Shown here piece by piece: positions 7,695-15,718 of a DNA stretch of 34,462 nucleotides. How positions within the stretch are numbered: the stretch's first letter is position 1; each line of letters opens with the position of its first letter. Under the pieces are notes generated by a model, which worked only from the letters and a program-made list of their open reading frames with translations, was not told the DNA's origin and made no database searches. The DNA comes from an uncultured Bacilli bacterium (lineage in GTDB: Bacteria > Bacillota_I > Bacilli_A > RF39 > UBA660). A program made the translations under genes and the position numbers. The DNA is taken from the NCBI GenBank assembly GCA_934101275.1, contig CAKOQM010000010.1, positions 1 to 34,462 on the forward strand. The letters are read 5' to 3'.

Positions 7695-8123
7695 CTATTC
7701 TTCTTTTTCTGTACCAAGAGATGCCCCATCATTTTCTAAAATAGCATCTACTTTATTTACAATATCAAAGGTTTCTTCACTAGAACCAATACGATATGTC
7801 GAACTTTTCGTCGTCACCTTAACACTCACTTTAGGAGGTGTTTCATAGATACCATAAAAATCAATTTGATAAGTACTTAATGCTACGTTCTCAGAAAATC
7901 TTCTTAAAAAGCTTTCAACGAACTTATCCGCATTAATTTTAAGTTCACCACTTGTACGGTAGTAAGCGAGGTCAACAGCATCTACCATTGACTGCTCGGT
8001 TACTTCCTTAATAATATAATAATCTTGCGTATTTGTCGTAGTTACATTAGAGACAAGCAGCATAATAACGATTACAAATACACCTAATAGGATAATCCAA
8101 TAACCCCAGTATGACTCTCTCAT
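7695..8123 (-). CDS. Small membrane-anchored pilus-locus protein of unknown family
   Basis: A 142-residue protein beginning MRESYWGYW with one N-terminal helix (IILLGVFVIVIMLLVSNV, about 10-27) and an extracellular alpha/beta domain. The start resembles the MREA/MRQA/MKEA starts of the pseudopilin-like proteins in this operon, and the length is TadE-like, so it may be a further minor pseudopilin. It has no cysteines, unlike the others. It overlaps the giant Cys-rich gene upstream by ATGA and lies 11 bases before the SAF gene. I do not recognise the domain. Confidence 0.6.
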   Translation of the reverse strand: MRESYWGYWIILLGVFVIVIMLLVSNVTTTNTQDYYIIKEVTEQSMVDAVDLAYYRTSGELKINADKFVESFLRRFSENVALSTYQIDFYGIYETPPKVSVKVTTKSSTYRIGSSEETFDIVNKVDAILENDGASLGTEKEE

Positions 8124-11100
8124 TCTTTACTACTTCCTTTCAATTTCCATGATGGACCAACACCTTTTTTAAGACAACTTCCATCCAAACAATTACTTGT
8201 TGATGTATAAAGAATGAAGGCATCTTGATCTTTTGTTACACGTTCATTTACTGTCGCATATTTTTTACCAGAAGTTTCAATCAAATTAAGGAAACCACTT
8301 CGACAATTTACATTGTAACTTGTTTCACCATAAGTAACGGGTTCACATTGAAGAGATGGTGTACTGTTATCCGCAAGTCTTTCATTTGTAAATGATTTTA
8401 CTTTGTCATTATAATCGCGAATATTTTTCATATTACTTGGTGTTAAAGTATAAGAATATTGAGGTGATTCATAAATACTTTCTCCAGATTCTTCAATTTC
8501 TTTTCTTGTATCTGTAGCCTTTTGATTTTCAATACCCTCACTACTCCAGTTATAGCCTCGACCACTTACGCCATTAGGGAATAACTTATTTAATGAAACG
8601 GTACGATATCCATAAGTTGTTTTATTCCCATCAAAAATACAGTTTGTACAAGTTACTACACATTTACCATTATCACACGTATTAAATGTACAACTATCTG
8701 GTGTTTCACATTTAAAATCACAATTATCCGTACAGTTATTTAAATAATGACATACGTATCCTCCATTTGTAGAAGCTTCATGTTCATCATTACATTTGGT
8801 AACATTATTAGATTCAATAACAGATTTACCAGAAGATTTATTCGCATTGGCAAGTCTTCCTAATTCTGTAGAACTATTAGATTGACCAATATTACTAAAT
8901 CTAAATTCAAAACTAAAGACACCTGTTTTTGTAATCATTTGAATCGGTAAAGATCCTTCTGGTAATTTTGTATATAAAATACTATTTTTACCCTCAACAA
9001 CAACCGTTCCATACGGTGTATATGTTGAGAAGTTTTGACTTGTTTGATATGTCTTAGATTGTGTTTTTGATTTTGTAATCCATTTCGCTGTACTAATTTT
9101 AAATATTGTTTCTGTTGAGCAACTCTTTTCTGTACAAGTTATAATTGGCATATCTTTTGTTGGAATAGATGATGTTGTTGCTGTTGTACATTCATAACTA
9201 TCATTTATATTTCCTGTACAATAACTATTATTAGAAGTACCACTTGACGAAATTTCTTTATCAAAATCAGTCCATAATCCATTGTTATAAGACTTATCAT
9301 ACTTAAATTCAACTTTAGGATTAAATATCATATCATTATTCCATGTTGATTGAGTAGTAGAAGATGTTGTAGCATCTGTTAAATCAGAAGAATAATTGGT
9401 ATTACTAATAGCACCTGTACAACTATTATACATAGCAATAATATTATTTAAAGCTTTGGCTTTTTGTTGTAATATTTTTAAAGCTTTTTCTTTAGATCCT
9501 TTATGGTAAGTGTCCTTAGGATCATTAGGATTATCAGCATCAGGATCATCACCTGGCGTCCCACTCGTGCAAGTATGAGTACACTTATCATCTTCATCCT
9601 TTCCTGGACATGAAGCTGCCGTTCCACTTTCGTACTTTCCAGTATATTTCGTTCCATTTGGACTTGTCCAACTTATACCTTCTTCACCACTAAATTTATG
9701 TGGCTCTCCACTATAATCATATAGTTGCCCCGACCAATTTTTTGTATAGACACTTTCTGTAGCTGGGTCAGCTAAGCATGTATGATTACTACATCCATCA
9801 TTATCAAGGCTTGCTTTTTTGTTGACTGCAAGATCATAATAATGATATTCATTCCATGCGTCAATTAAAGCATGTTGAGCAGCTTCTAAATCTTTATTAA
9901 ATTTAGTTTCATCAATTGGTAATTGAGAATTATCAGCGCTTGCTACATAACAATCTCTTGTTCCTGTCACAGTTGTACTTAATTTAAAGTATCCTCCAGA
10001 TGTTGTTAATCTTGCTGTTGGTAAAACAAAATTATATTTTTCTTTACAATAAACCTTACAATAAGAATTATCTTTCATTTCAATTGTTGCTTCATAAGAA
10101 GTATTTGTCGCATCTTTTTTACCCAAAACACATTTTTTTATTTGATTTGTTTTTGTACTTATATTAGCACATTTGGCATCGCCTTCATTGATATCACTAA
10201 TGACACCTGAAATAGTTCCTTCATCCGCTGTACCATTACCCTGAATATCGGTACACGTTCCTGGAAGAGAAACAACAGCTTTACAATCTACATAATTTTT
10301 ATGACAAGAGGCATTATGTTCATCTACAGAACATTTTTTTCCATCCCCTGCACCAGGAGAAGATTCTTTGCAATAGAATTGATCACTTGGTGTACTATTA
10401 TGTTTTGCATCATCTGGTTCATCTGATTCTCCATCTGGATCACAGTTATGCGTACATTGTGCTTTATATTCATCTGGAGAACAAATACCATTTATATTAT
10501 TATCTGAAGGATTTGGACAGTGATAGTTTCCATCTTTACTTTCACTTGGTTTTTGACAAGTAAAGTTATTTCTATTTTTACATGTATCAGCAGAAGGACA
10601 ACTGTATTGGTTTACCTTATCTATTTCTGTTTGTTTAAATTTTTCTGTACCAACAACATTACCGTTTTTATATTTTGTAACAATATAATCACCATTCCAT
10701 GTTGTTCCACTTGTGTAATCACACTCACATGTATCAGAACTTAAATATATTCTTTTTCGATGTCCTGTCGTTGTTGGTGTAGCCGGACACGTTCCTGGTA
10801 AAACAGCTAACATTCTTTGGGTAGAATCTACATCTCTACCTAAAAGTAAAATTTGAGAAGTAGCATCTCTACTATCACAATAAGCAGGATCTACATAAAT
10901 ACCTAGATCTTGATTATTCCAATTTGCTGTATTAATGTTCATAGTAATTAAGTATCCAGCTGGTTCATACTTTGATTTACTACGATCTATAGTGCAAGTT
11001 ACTGTTGTATTCGTACAACCAGCTTGGAAATTTTCAAGATACCATTTAGATGGTGAAGATGTTGTATCTTTTGGTTGAATTATAAATTGTACGGTTCTTG

Positions 11101-11755
11101 AATTTCCAGTAATTGCTACCGTACGATATTCTACAGCTTTTAATTCTGGTGAATAAATATAACCTTGCGCAACGGCATTATCGTAACTACCTGCTCCTGC
11201 AGCTTTTTGAGCTGCTGCAAAAACTTGTTTTGCATAAGGAACAATCGTATCGTAACCTTTCCCAGCGTAATCTTCCACAATAATGGCAGTTTCTGGACTT
11301 CTAAATGCTGTATAGGCGTTTCCAAGTTCACCTTTTTCAGAACCGGCAAGTGTACTAGCACCATAAGTCATAAATATCCAACGCATGGCAAGATCGCCAA
11401 CAAGTTTAATCGTATCTCCACCAACGCCTTGTGAACGATAATTATTTATTTCTTGTAAAGCACCCGCTATGGCAAGATCGAGAGCAAGACCGGTTGTAGG
11501 ATCAATATTTCTATGTAACCGATAAGTTCCGTCTTGACCATATCTTTTTCCGGGATCGACACAGTAAGTTTCTGCGGCTATGTCATCAATATAGGCTTCA
11601 TAAAGATTTAAATAAACAGATTTACTAACAGATGTTTGAAGTCTATAGCGATGTAAACTTGTTCTTTTGATAGAATAAGATGCTGCAGATACATTTTGCA
11701 TCATCAACATAACTATAAAAATTAAACTAACTAAAATTAAATTTTTCTTTTTCAT
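8120..11755 (-). CDS. Giant Cys-rich exported protein with a thioester-domain-like N-terminus
   Basis: A 1211-residue exported protein with a signal peptide (1-24, ending NVSA). The N-terminal ~170 residues resemble adhesin thioester domains: TYCVDPGK with Cys65, followed by GDLAMRWIF near 120-128 where those domains normally carry TQxAxW. The glutamine partner is not evident, so a thioester cannot be asserted. The middle holds many short Cys-containing segments, acidic D/N/P/G linkers (NPNDPKD, GESDEPDD) and Thr/Ser-rich stretches. A cluster with about a dozen Cys lies near 985-1040 and is followed by YGYRTVSLNKLFPNG. There is no LPXTG motif or C-terminal membrane helix, so it must be held by other pilus proteins or disulfides. 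ATGA overlaps at both ends place it firmly in the operon. It could be a pilus-tip adhesin; that is inference. Confidence 0.7.
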   Translation of the reverse strand: MKKKNLILVSLIFIVMLMMQNVSAASYSIKRTSLHRYRLQTSVSKSVYLNLYEAYIDDIAAETYCVDPGKRYGQDGTYRLHRNIDPTTGLALDLAIAGALQEINNYRSQGVGGDTIKLVGDLAMRWIFMTYGASTLAGSEKGELGNAYTAFRSPETAIIVEDYAGKGYDTIVPYAKQVFAAAQKAAGAGSYDNAVAQGYIYSPELKAVEYRTVAITGNSRTVQFIIQPKDTTSSPSKWYLENFQAGCTNTTVTCTIDRSKSKYEPAGYLITMNINTANWNNQDLGIYVDPAYCDSRDATSQILLLGRDVDSTQRMLAVLPGTCPATPTTTGHRKRIYLSSDTCECDYTSGTTWNGDYIVTKYKNGNVVGTEKFKQTEIDKVNQYSCPSADTCKNRNNFTCQKPSESKDGNYHCPNPSDNNINGICSPDEYKAQCTHNCDPDGESDEPDDAKHNSTPSDQFYCKESSPGAGDGKKCSVDEHNASCHKNYVDCKAVVSLPGTCTDIQGNGTADEGTISGVISDINEGDAKCANISTKTNQIKKCVLGKKDATNTSYEATIEMKDNSYCKVYCKEKYNFVLPTARLTTSGGYFKLSTTVTGTRDCYVASADNSQLPIDETKFNKDLEAAQHALIDAWNEYHYYDLAVNKKASLDNDGCSNHTCLADPATESVYTKNWSGQLYDYSGEPHKFSGEEGISWTSPNGTKYTGKYESGTAASCPGKDEDDKCTHTCTSGTPGDDPDADNPNDPKDTYHKGSKEKALKILQQKAKALNNIIAMYNSCTGAISNTNYSSDLTDATTSSTTQSTWNNDMIFNPKVEFKYDKSYNNGLWTDFDKEISSSGTSNNSYCTGNINDSYECTTATTSSIPTKDMPIITCTEKSCSTETIFKISTAKWITKSKTQSKTYQTSQNFSTYTPYGTVVVEGKNSILYTKLPEGSLPIQMITKTGVFSFEFRFSNIGQSNSSTELGRLANANKSSGKSVIESNNVTKCNDEHEASTNGGYVCHYLNNCTDNCDFKCETPDSCTFNTCDNGKCVVTCTNCIFDGNKTTYGYRTVSLNKLFPNGVSGRGYNWSSEGIENQKATDTRKEIEESGESIYESPQYSYTLTPSNMKNIRDYNDKVKSFTNERLADNSTPSLQCEPVTYGETSYNVNCRSGFLNLIETSGKKYATVNERVTKDQDAFILYTSTSNCLDGSCLKKGVGPSWKLKGSSKE

Positions 11756-12480
11756 TTTATGCTACTCCTTTGCTTATTTCTTACAATTACAGTAGTCACA
11801 ACCCCTATTAAAATAACGCCTATCACGGCTATCATATAAACTCCATATTTTTCAAAAAAATTTTCTTGTTTTTCTGTTTGATCTTCTGGTTTTGTTTCAT
11901 TATCTTTTAAAGCAGCCGTTGCCTGTTTCACAAAATCTTCGAAAGTCATATTTAATTCTTCCGTTATATAGGTTTGACAATAATATTTCGTAGAATTTTG
12001 ACATAAGGCCTCGGCTGAAAATGTGTTATACCTTGGTGTGACAATGTTTACCTTTTTGAGTTCTTCGTCTTTACAATCTGAGTGATTAGAATAAACGGTC
12101 ACTTGATACGTCACAATTTCACTTAAACCTTCTTCTCCTCTTGTAAAAGTAATAGAACCATCATTTGTATCGGCGTAGTAGTATGTTTTTATTTCACTTG
12201 TTTGTAAATTTGTTACTTTTAAATATAAGTTTTCTGTTAGATTGTAAATAGAAACTTCCACACCGGTATAGACTTCATCTTCCATACCTTCTCCCATGTC
12301 CGAAACAATTTGTTTCCCCGTTTTTATTTCTTTTACTTCATAAGATGTTTTAATATTATTAGCTTCTGAATTTAACTTTACTTGTGTTTCATAATCGCAA
12401 GATGAGGCCGCGGAAACATTTAAAATTCCGACAGTCAATAAACATAAAAAGACAAGTATTTTTTGGCAGGTTTCTTTCAT
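11752..12480 (-). CDS. Exported single-pass surface protein heading the pilus sub-operon
   Basis: A 242-residue protein with a signal peptide (1-25, ending VSA), an extracellular beta-rich domain with five cysteines after the signal peptide, an acidic Lys/Glu linker (DNETKPEDQTEKQE) and a C-terminal helix (YMIAVIGVILIGVVTTVIV) followed by a basic tail RNKQRSSIK. The topology is outside-facing and membrane-anchored. It is the first gene after a strong promoter and overlaps the giant Cys-rich gene by ATGA, so it is a plausible membrane partner or anchor for that protein. GAGGAGG precedes the ATG. Family not recognised. Confidence 0.65.
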   Translation of the reverse strand: MKETCQKILVFLCLLTVGILNVSAASSCDYETQVKLNSEANNIKTSYEVKEIKTGKQIVSDMGEGMEDEVYTGVEVSIYNLTENLYLKVTNLQTSEIKTYYYADTNDGSITFTRGEEGLSEIVTYQVTVYSNHSDCKDEELKKVNIVTPRYNTFSAEALCQNSTKYYCQTYITEELNMTFEDFVKQATAALKDNETKPEDQTEKQENFFEKYGVYMIAVIGVILIGVVTTVIVRNKQRSSIK

Positions 12481-12507
12481 ATATTTGCCTCCTCTTTCTC
12501 TTGTTTT

Positions 12508-12536
12508 ATTCTAACATACTCATTTATCATTTTCAA
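12508..12536 (-). promoter_or_regulatory. Sigma-A promoter of the pilus sub-operon
   Basis: On the minus strand TTGAAA (12531-12536), a 17-base spacer and TAGAAT (12508-12513). The predicted start near 12501 gives a short leader of about 20 bases carrying the GAGGAGG site of the surface-protein gene. Confidence 0.8.
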
Positions 12537-12540
12537 TATT

Positions 12541-12863
12541 TTAGGCATAAAAAAAGATAACGATGACAAGTCGCTACCTCTAGTTTGAGTCGTATTTTTA
12601 TATTGTCTTTTACAAAAATACGCCTATCTTAAAGTTTTCTTTCTTTATATCGATATCCTTAATAGTGATAAGACCAACTAAGGCACTCAAATCGTTTAAA
12701 AATAATACTTTTAGGTATCACTTTTAAACATTTTAAACCAAGAATAATCCTAAACCATTCCAGATTTAAAACTCTCTCTATTAAGTAATTAAACTATATC
12801 AAATATCATTATAAAATTGCAATATTTTTTTATGATTTTTTTATAGTTGACGCGAATTTGACG
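12541..12863. other. Non-coding gap between the coupling-protein and pilus modules
   Basis: There is no supported ORF in about 320 bases. On the minus strand this is the 3' side of the coupling-protein gene. It contains a 9-bp inverted repeat CGTATTTTT/AAAAATACG (12591-12599 with 12614-12622) flanked by a weaker outer pairing AAGATA/TATCTT. The minus strand near 12550-12560 runs into a T run (TTATCTTTTTTT), so a terminator or a small structured RNA ending there is possible. I could not match it to 6S, tmRNA, RNase P, SRP RNA or a known riboswitch. Confidence 0.45.
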
Positions 12864-14969
12864 CTATTCCTCATGGAAGAAATCATCAAAGAATTCATCA
12901 TCTGTAATAACATTATCATTCATAACAATAGAATCTGCATCAACATTTATTTTTGGTTTTTCTTCTTTTATCTCTTTTTTGTTATCTTCTAATTTAGGAA
13001 GATCCACATGAGAAGCCACTTTTTCTTTTTCTTTCTTTTCTTCTTCGTCTAATTCCTTTAATTTTTTATCAATATCCGCAATCATTTTATCAATTTCATC
13101 ATTCGTTAAAGAAGACATTGGTTTTGACATTAAAGGATCATTAAGAGGTGTAGAAAAAGGATTGGACATAAGGTGATTATCAAAAGGACTACTAGAAGAA
13201 GCAAATGGATTAAAGGAATTATTTTGGCCTTGACCCTGTCCTACTTGTTCCATCATTTTCTTTTGTTTTGCTTCTGATACATATGTTTTTAAATCAAATG
13301 TTGCCACTTTTTTAGGCTCTCTTTTAGGAAACTCTAATTCTTTTCTTTCAATTCCCCAGTTAATTTTGAAATCTGGTTCATATTGTGTCTTAAACGGATT
13401 CATACGCAAACGTTTAATAATCGCTTGGAACAATTTCATTTTTTGTAAATCTGTAACCGTAACAAGAGGTGTGGAAGCTGTTTTATCTTTATCTTTGCTT
13501 TTTACTTCACCACACATTTTACTAATTTCTTCTAGAGCAGACATTTCTGTTGAAATTAAGTAAACAAGGTTACCACAGTTACCTTTTAAAGTTTCAGCAA
13601 TCTCTTTACCATAAACATCATTTAATTGAGAGAAGTTTTGAATAATAAAGGTAAATCTAATATCTCTACTTCTGGCTGCCGAAACCATAGCGTCCACGTC
13701 AGATAAAGGAGGCATGTTTGCAAACTCATCTAAGATAAAATTGGTACGATAAGCAAGCTTACCCCCTCTTGATTGAGCTACTTCGATAAGTGTTTCATAA
13801 CATTGTTTTAAGAAAACCGTTAATAAACTATGATATGTTGTTTTTTCATCATGAATAATTAAGAAAACAGCAGTTTTTTGTTCTCCTATACTTCTCATAT
13901 CAAAATCACTATAAGAAAGCATTTCAGAAAGTTTTTCACGAGAGGCAAAGATACGAATCTTTTGTCTAAAGGTTGATAAGATACCACCTTTTGTTTCTGT
14001 TGGAGCATTAAACGTCGTAGAACCAAAAATATATTCTGGAGAACTTTCTCCTTTCATATTGAAGTATTCTTGAATATATGTTTTGGCACCTAATCTTTCT
14101 TCTCCTACACTACTCATTAAGTTTATCGAGTTCAAATTGATCTCGTCTTCTTTACCATCTCTAAATAAACCTAAAGCTAAGGCTGCAAAATAATCGGCAC
14201 CTGATTTTTCCCAGAAAGCAGAATCTTTATTTTTAGGATCTACTAAAATATTATTAGCAATATCTTCAAGAAGTTCAATAGCTTTATCTGTATTTCCATT
14301 TTTAAAATAATAATAAGGGGTAGCTAGAGGGTTCCAAGCATTTCCTTCATCTGGATTACGAAAGTTTAAAACAACAATATTATATCCTTGTTCCTTTAAA
14401 TAATCTCCACAATACTTATATAACTCTCCTTTAGGGTCGTTAATAATCATACTTTCGCCTTTTTTGGCTAATAGATTAACTTGAGGTTTTACAATACAAA
14501 CAGTTTTACCAGAACCGGTTGAACCGATTATCATGGTATGATAATCACTATTGTCTACCCAAATATCTTTGCCATTGTTGATAAGAGGAATACCAGCTCC
14601 TTCAACATGACTATCGCTAGATTTTACATGAACGACATCTTTGGCTTCTTTAATTTCTTTTTCTTTCGCCCATCTGGAATAACCTTTTTCGTCTTTTTCA
14701 CCAATATTTAAAATGTTTTTCCCATTTTTATCTTTATCAAAGATATAAGAAGATACACTTGAAAAAATAATAATAAGGGCAATGATAAACATAAGAATCG
14801 TTAAGCCAATATAATCTTTTGTAAAAGCGGGAAATGGATTTAAGCCATAGAATGAACCATCACTTGCGAAAGATGAAAAATTAAGAACAGCAACGGCACA
14901 TAAATAAAGTAAAAAGATACAAAACACAACAAATATAATAAAATCTTTTTGTGAAACTCTAAATTTCAT
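12864..14969 (-). CDS. VirD4/TraG-type type IV secretion coupling ATPase
   Basis: A 701-residue coupling protein. Two N-terminal helices (about 11-31 and 53-74) precede the motor domain with Walker A GSTGSGKT (149-156) and the family strand MIINDPKGELY. The second motor motif is NFILDEFANMPP (about 406-417), followed by the coupling-protein helix SAARSRDIRFTFIIQNFSQL. These proteins deliver DNA-protein or protein substrates to a secretion channel. The last 130 residues are a low-complexity Asn/Ser/Met segment and a Lys/Glu coil, probably a substrate- or partner-binding tail. A -10 TATAAT (14993-14998) stands upstream without a clear -35, and AAGGAGAGG precedes the ATG. Unusually, it sits beside Tad-type genes and there is no relaxase or VirB4 in the window. 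Confidence 0.9.
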   Translation of the reverse strand: MKFRVSQKDFIIFVVFCIFLLYLCAVAVLNFSSFASDGSFYGLNPFPAFTKDYIGLTILMFIIALIIIFSSVSSYIFDKDKNGKNILNIGEKDEKGYSRWAKEKEIKEAKDVVHVKSSDSHVEGAGIPLINNGKDIWVDNSDYHTMIIGSTGSGKTVCIVKPQVNLLAKKGESMIINDPKGELYKYCGDYLKEQGYNIVVLNFRNPDEGNAWNPLATPYYYFKNGNTDKAIELLEDIANNILVDPKNKDSAFWEKSGADYFAALALGLFRDGKEDEINLNSINLMSSVGEERLGAKTYIQEYFNMKGESSPEYIFGSTTFNAPTETKGGILSTFRQKIRIFASREKLSEMLSYSDFDMRSIGEQKTAVFLIIHDEKTTYHSLLTVFLKQCYETLIEVAQSRGGKLAYRTNFILDEFANMPPLSDVDAMVSAARSRDIRFTFIIQNFSQLNDVYGKEIAETLKGNCGNLVYLISTEMSALEEISKMCGEVKSKDKDKTASTPLVTVTDLQKMKLFQAIIKRLRMNPFKTQYEPDFKINWGIERKELEFPKREPKKVATFDLKTYVSEAKQKKMMEQVGQGQGQNNSFNPFASSSSPFDNHLMSNPFSTPLNDPLMSKPMSSLTNDEIDKMIADIDKKLKELDEEEKKEKEKVASHVDLPKLEDNKKEIKEEKPKINVDADSIVMNDNVITDDEFFDDFFHEE

Positions 14970-15028
14970 AGAAACCTCTCCTTAACTCAACTATTATACA
15001 CTATATTTTTATAGAAGGATAGCAAAAT

Positions 15029-15718
15029 CTAATGATATTTTTTGCTCTGATTTTTTTTGATCATAACAACAAAGATGATAAAAAAGATCATGCAAGCAAT
15101 AACAGTAATAATAGCTTCTTTTTGATTACTTTTTTCTTTTTCTTCGGGTTTATTTTTATAGGTTAAAACAAGTCTTGCATTTTCAAAATCTGTAATTTCC
15201 CATTGATAAACCCCATTTTGAACACGGGTTGCATTATGGGAAGTCACCTCATTTTGAACCTTAACATTAACAATTAATTTTTCTAATTCCGGAAATTTTT
15301 CATAAGAAAATTCGCCACTATCTAAAGTAATCGTATCATCGTCCTCATTATAAGTTTTTGAAAAATTATAAAATCCTGTCTTTAAGCCAGCGGCATGATC
15401 AAAACGATTACTTGGAAACTTAAAATGATAGTCAACATAGTAAATATTATTTTTTTTATAGGAATTCACTTCATAATAGGATACTCCTGGAATTTTTTCG
15501 TTTGATTCACTAAAGAAGTCTTCATCATCATAGGCATTCGTTGGCGTAGCATTATTATATGCTGCAGAAATTTCATTTAAATTAGAACTTTTTATTTGAA
15601 AGGATTCATCATAAGTCATTTCATTTATATCATCAATTGTTAAATTATATTCGGCCGTACAGCCACTTAATAGAAAAACTAAAACGACACCAAGAAAAAT
15701 TTTTTTCATTTGCCTCAT
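15029..15718 (-). CDS. Lipoprotein with a C-terminal membrane helix
   Basis: A 229-residue protein with a lipobox LLSGC (lipidated Cys near residue 20), an extracellular domain of about 165 residues and a second anchor near the C-terminus (AIITVIACMIFFIIFVVMI) with a basic tail KKNQSKKYH. A lipid plus a C-terminal helix is the layout seen in LppM/DUF3153-type proteins, but I do not claim that family. It overlaps the wall-hydrolase gene by ATGA and precedes the coupling protein by 59 bases, so it probably belongs to the same envelope complex. Confidence 0.65.
   Translation of the reverse strand: MRQMKKIFLGVVLVFLLSGCTAEYNLTIDDINEMTYDESFQIKSSNLNEISAAYNNATPTNAYDDEDFFSESNEKIPGVSYYEVNSYKKNNIYYVDYHFKFPSNRFDHAAGLKTGFYNFSKTYNEDDDTITLDSGEFSYEKFPELEKLIVNVKVQNEVTSHNATRVQNGVYQWEITDFENARLVLTYKNKPEEKEKSNQKEAIITVIACMIFFIIFVVMIKKNQSKKYH

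Noticed and set aside
10520..11434. Plus-strand and alternate-frame ORFs inside the giant Cys-rich gene
   Set aside because: They are antisense or out-of-frame openings caused by the Thr/Cys-rich codon pattern, with no ribosome sites.
12541..12863. Known structural RNA (6S, tmRNA, RNase P, SRP, common riboswitch)
   Set aside because: None of the conserved sequence elements of these RNAs could be found on either strand.
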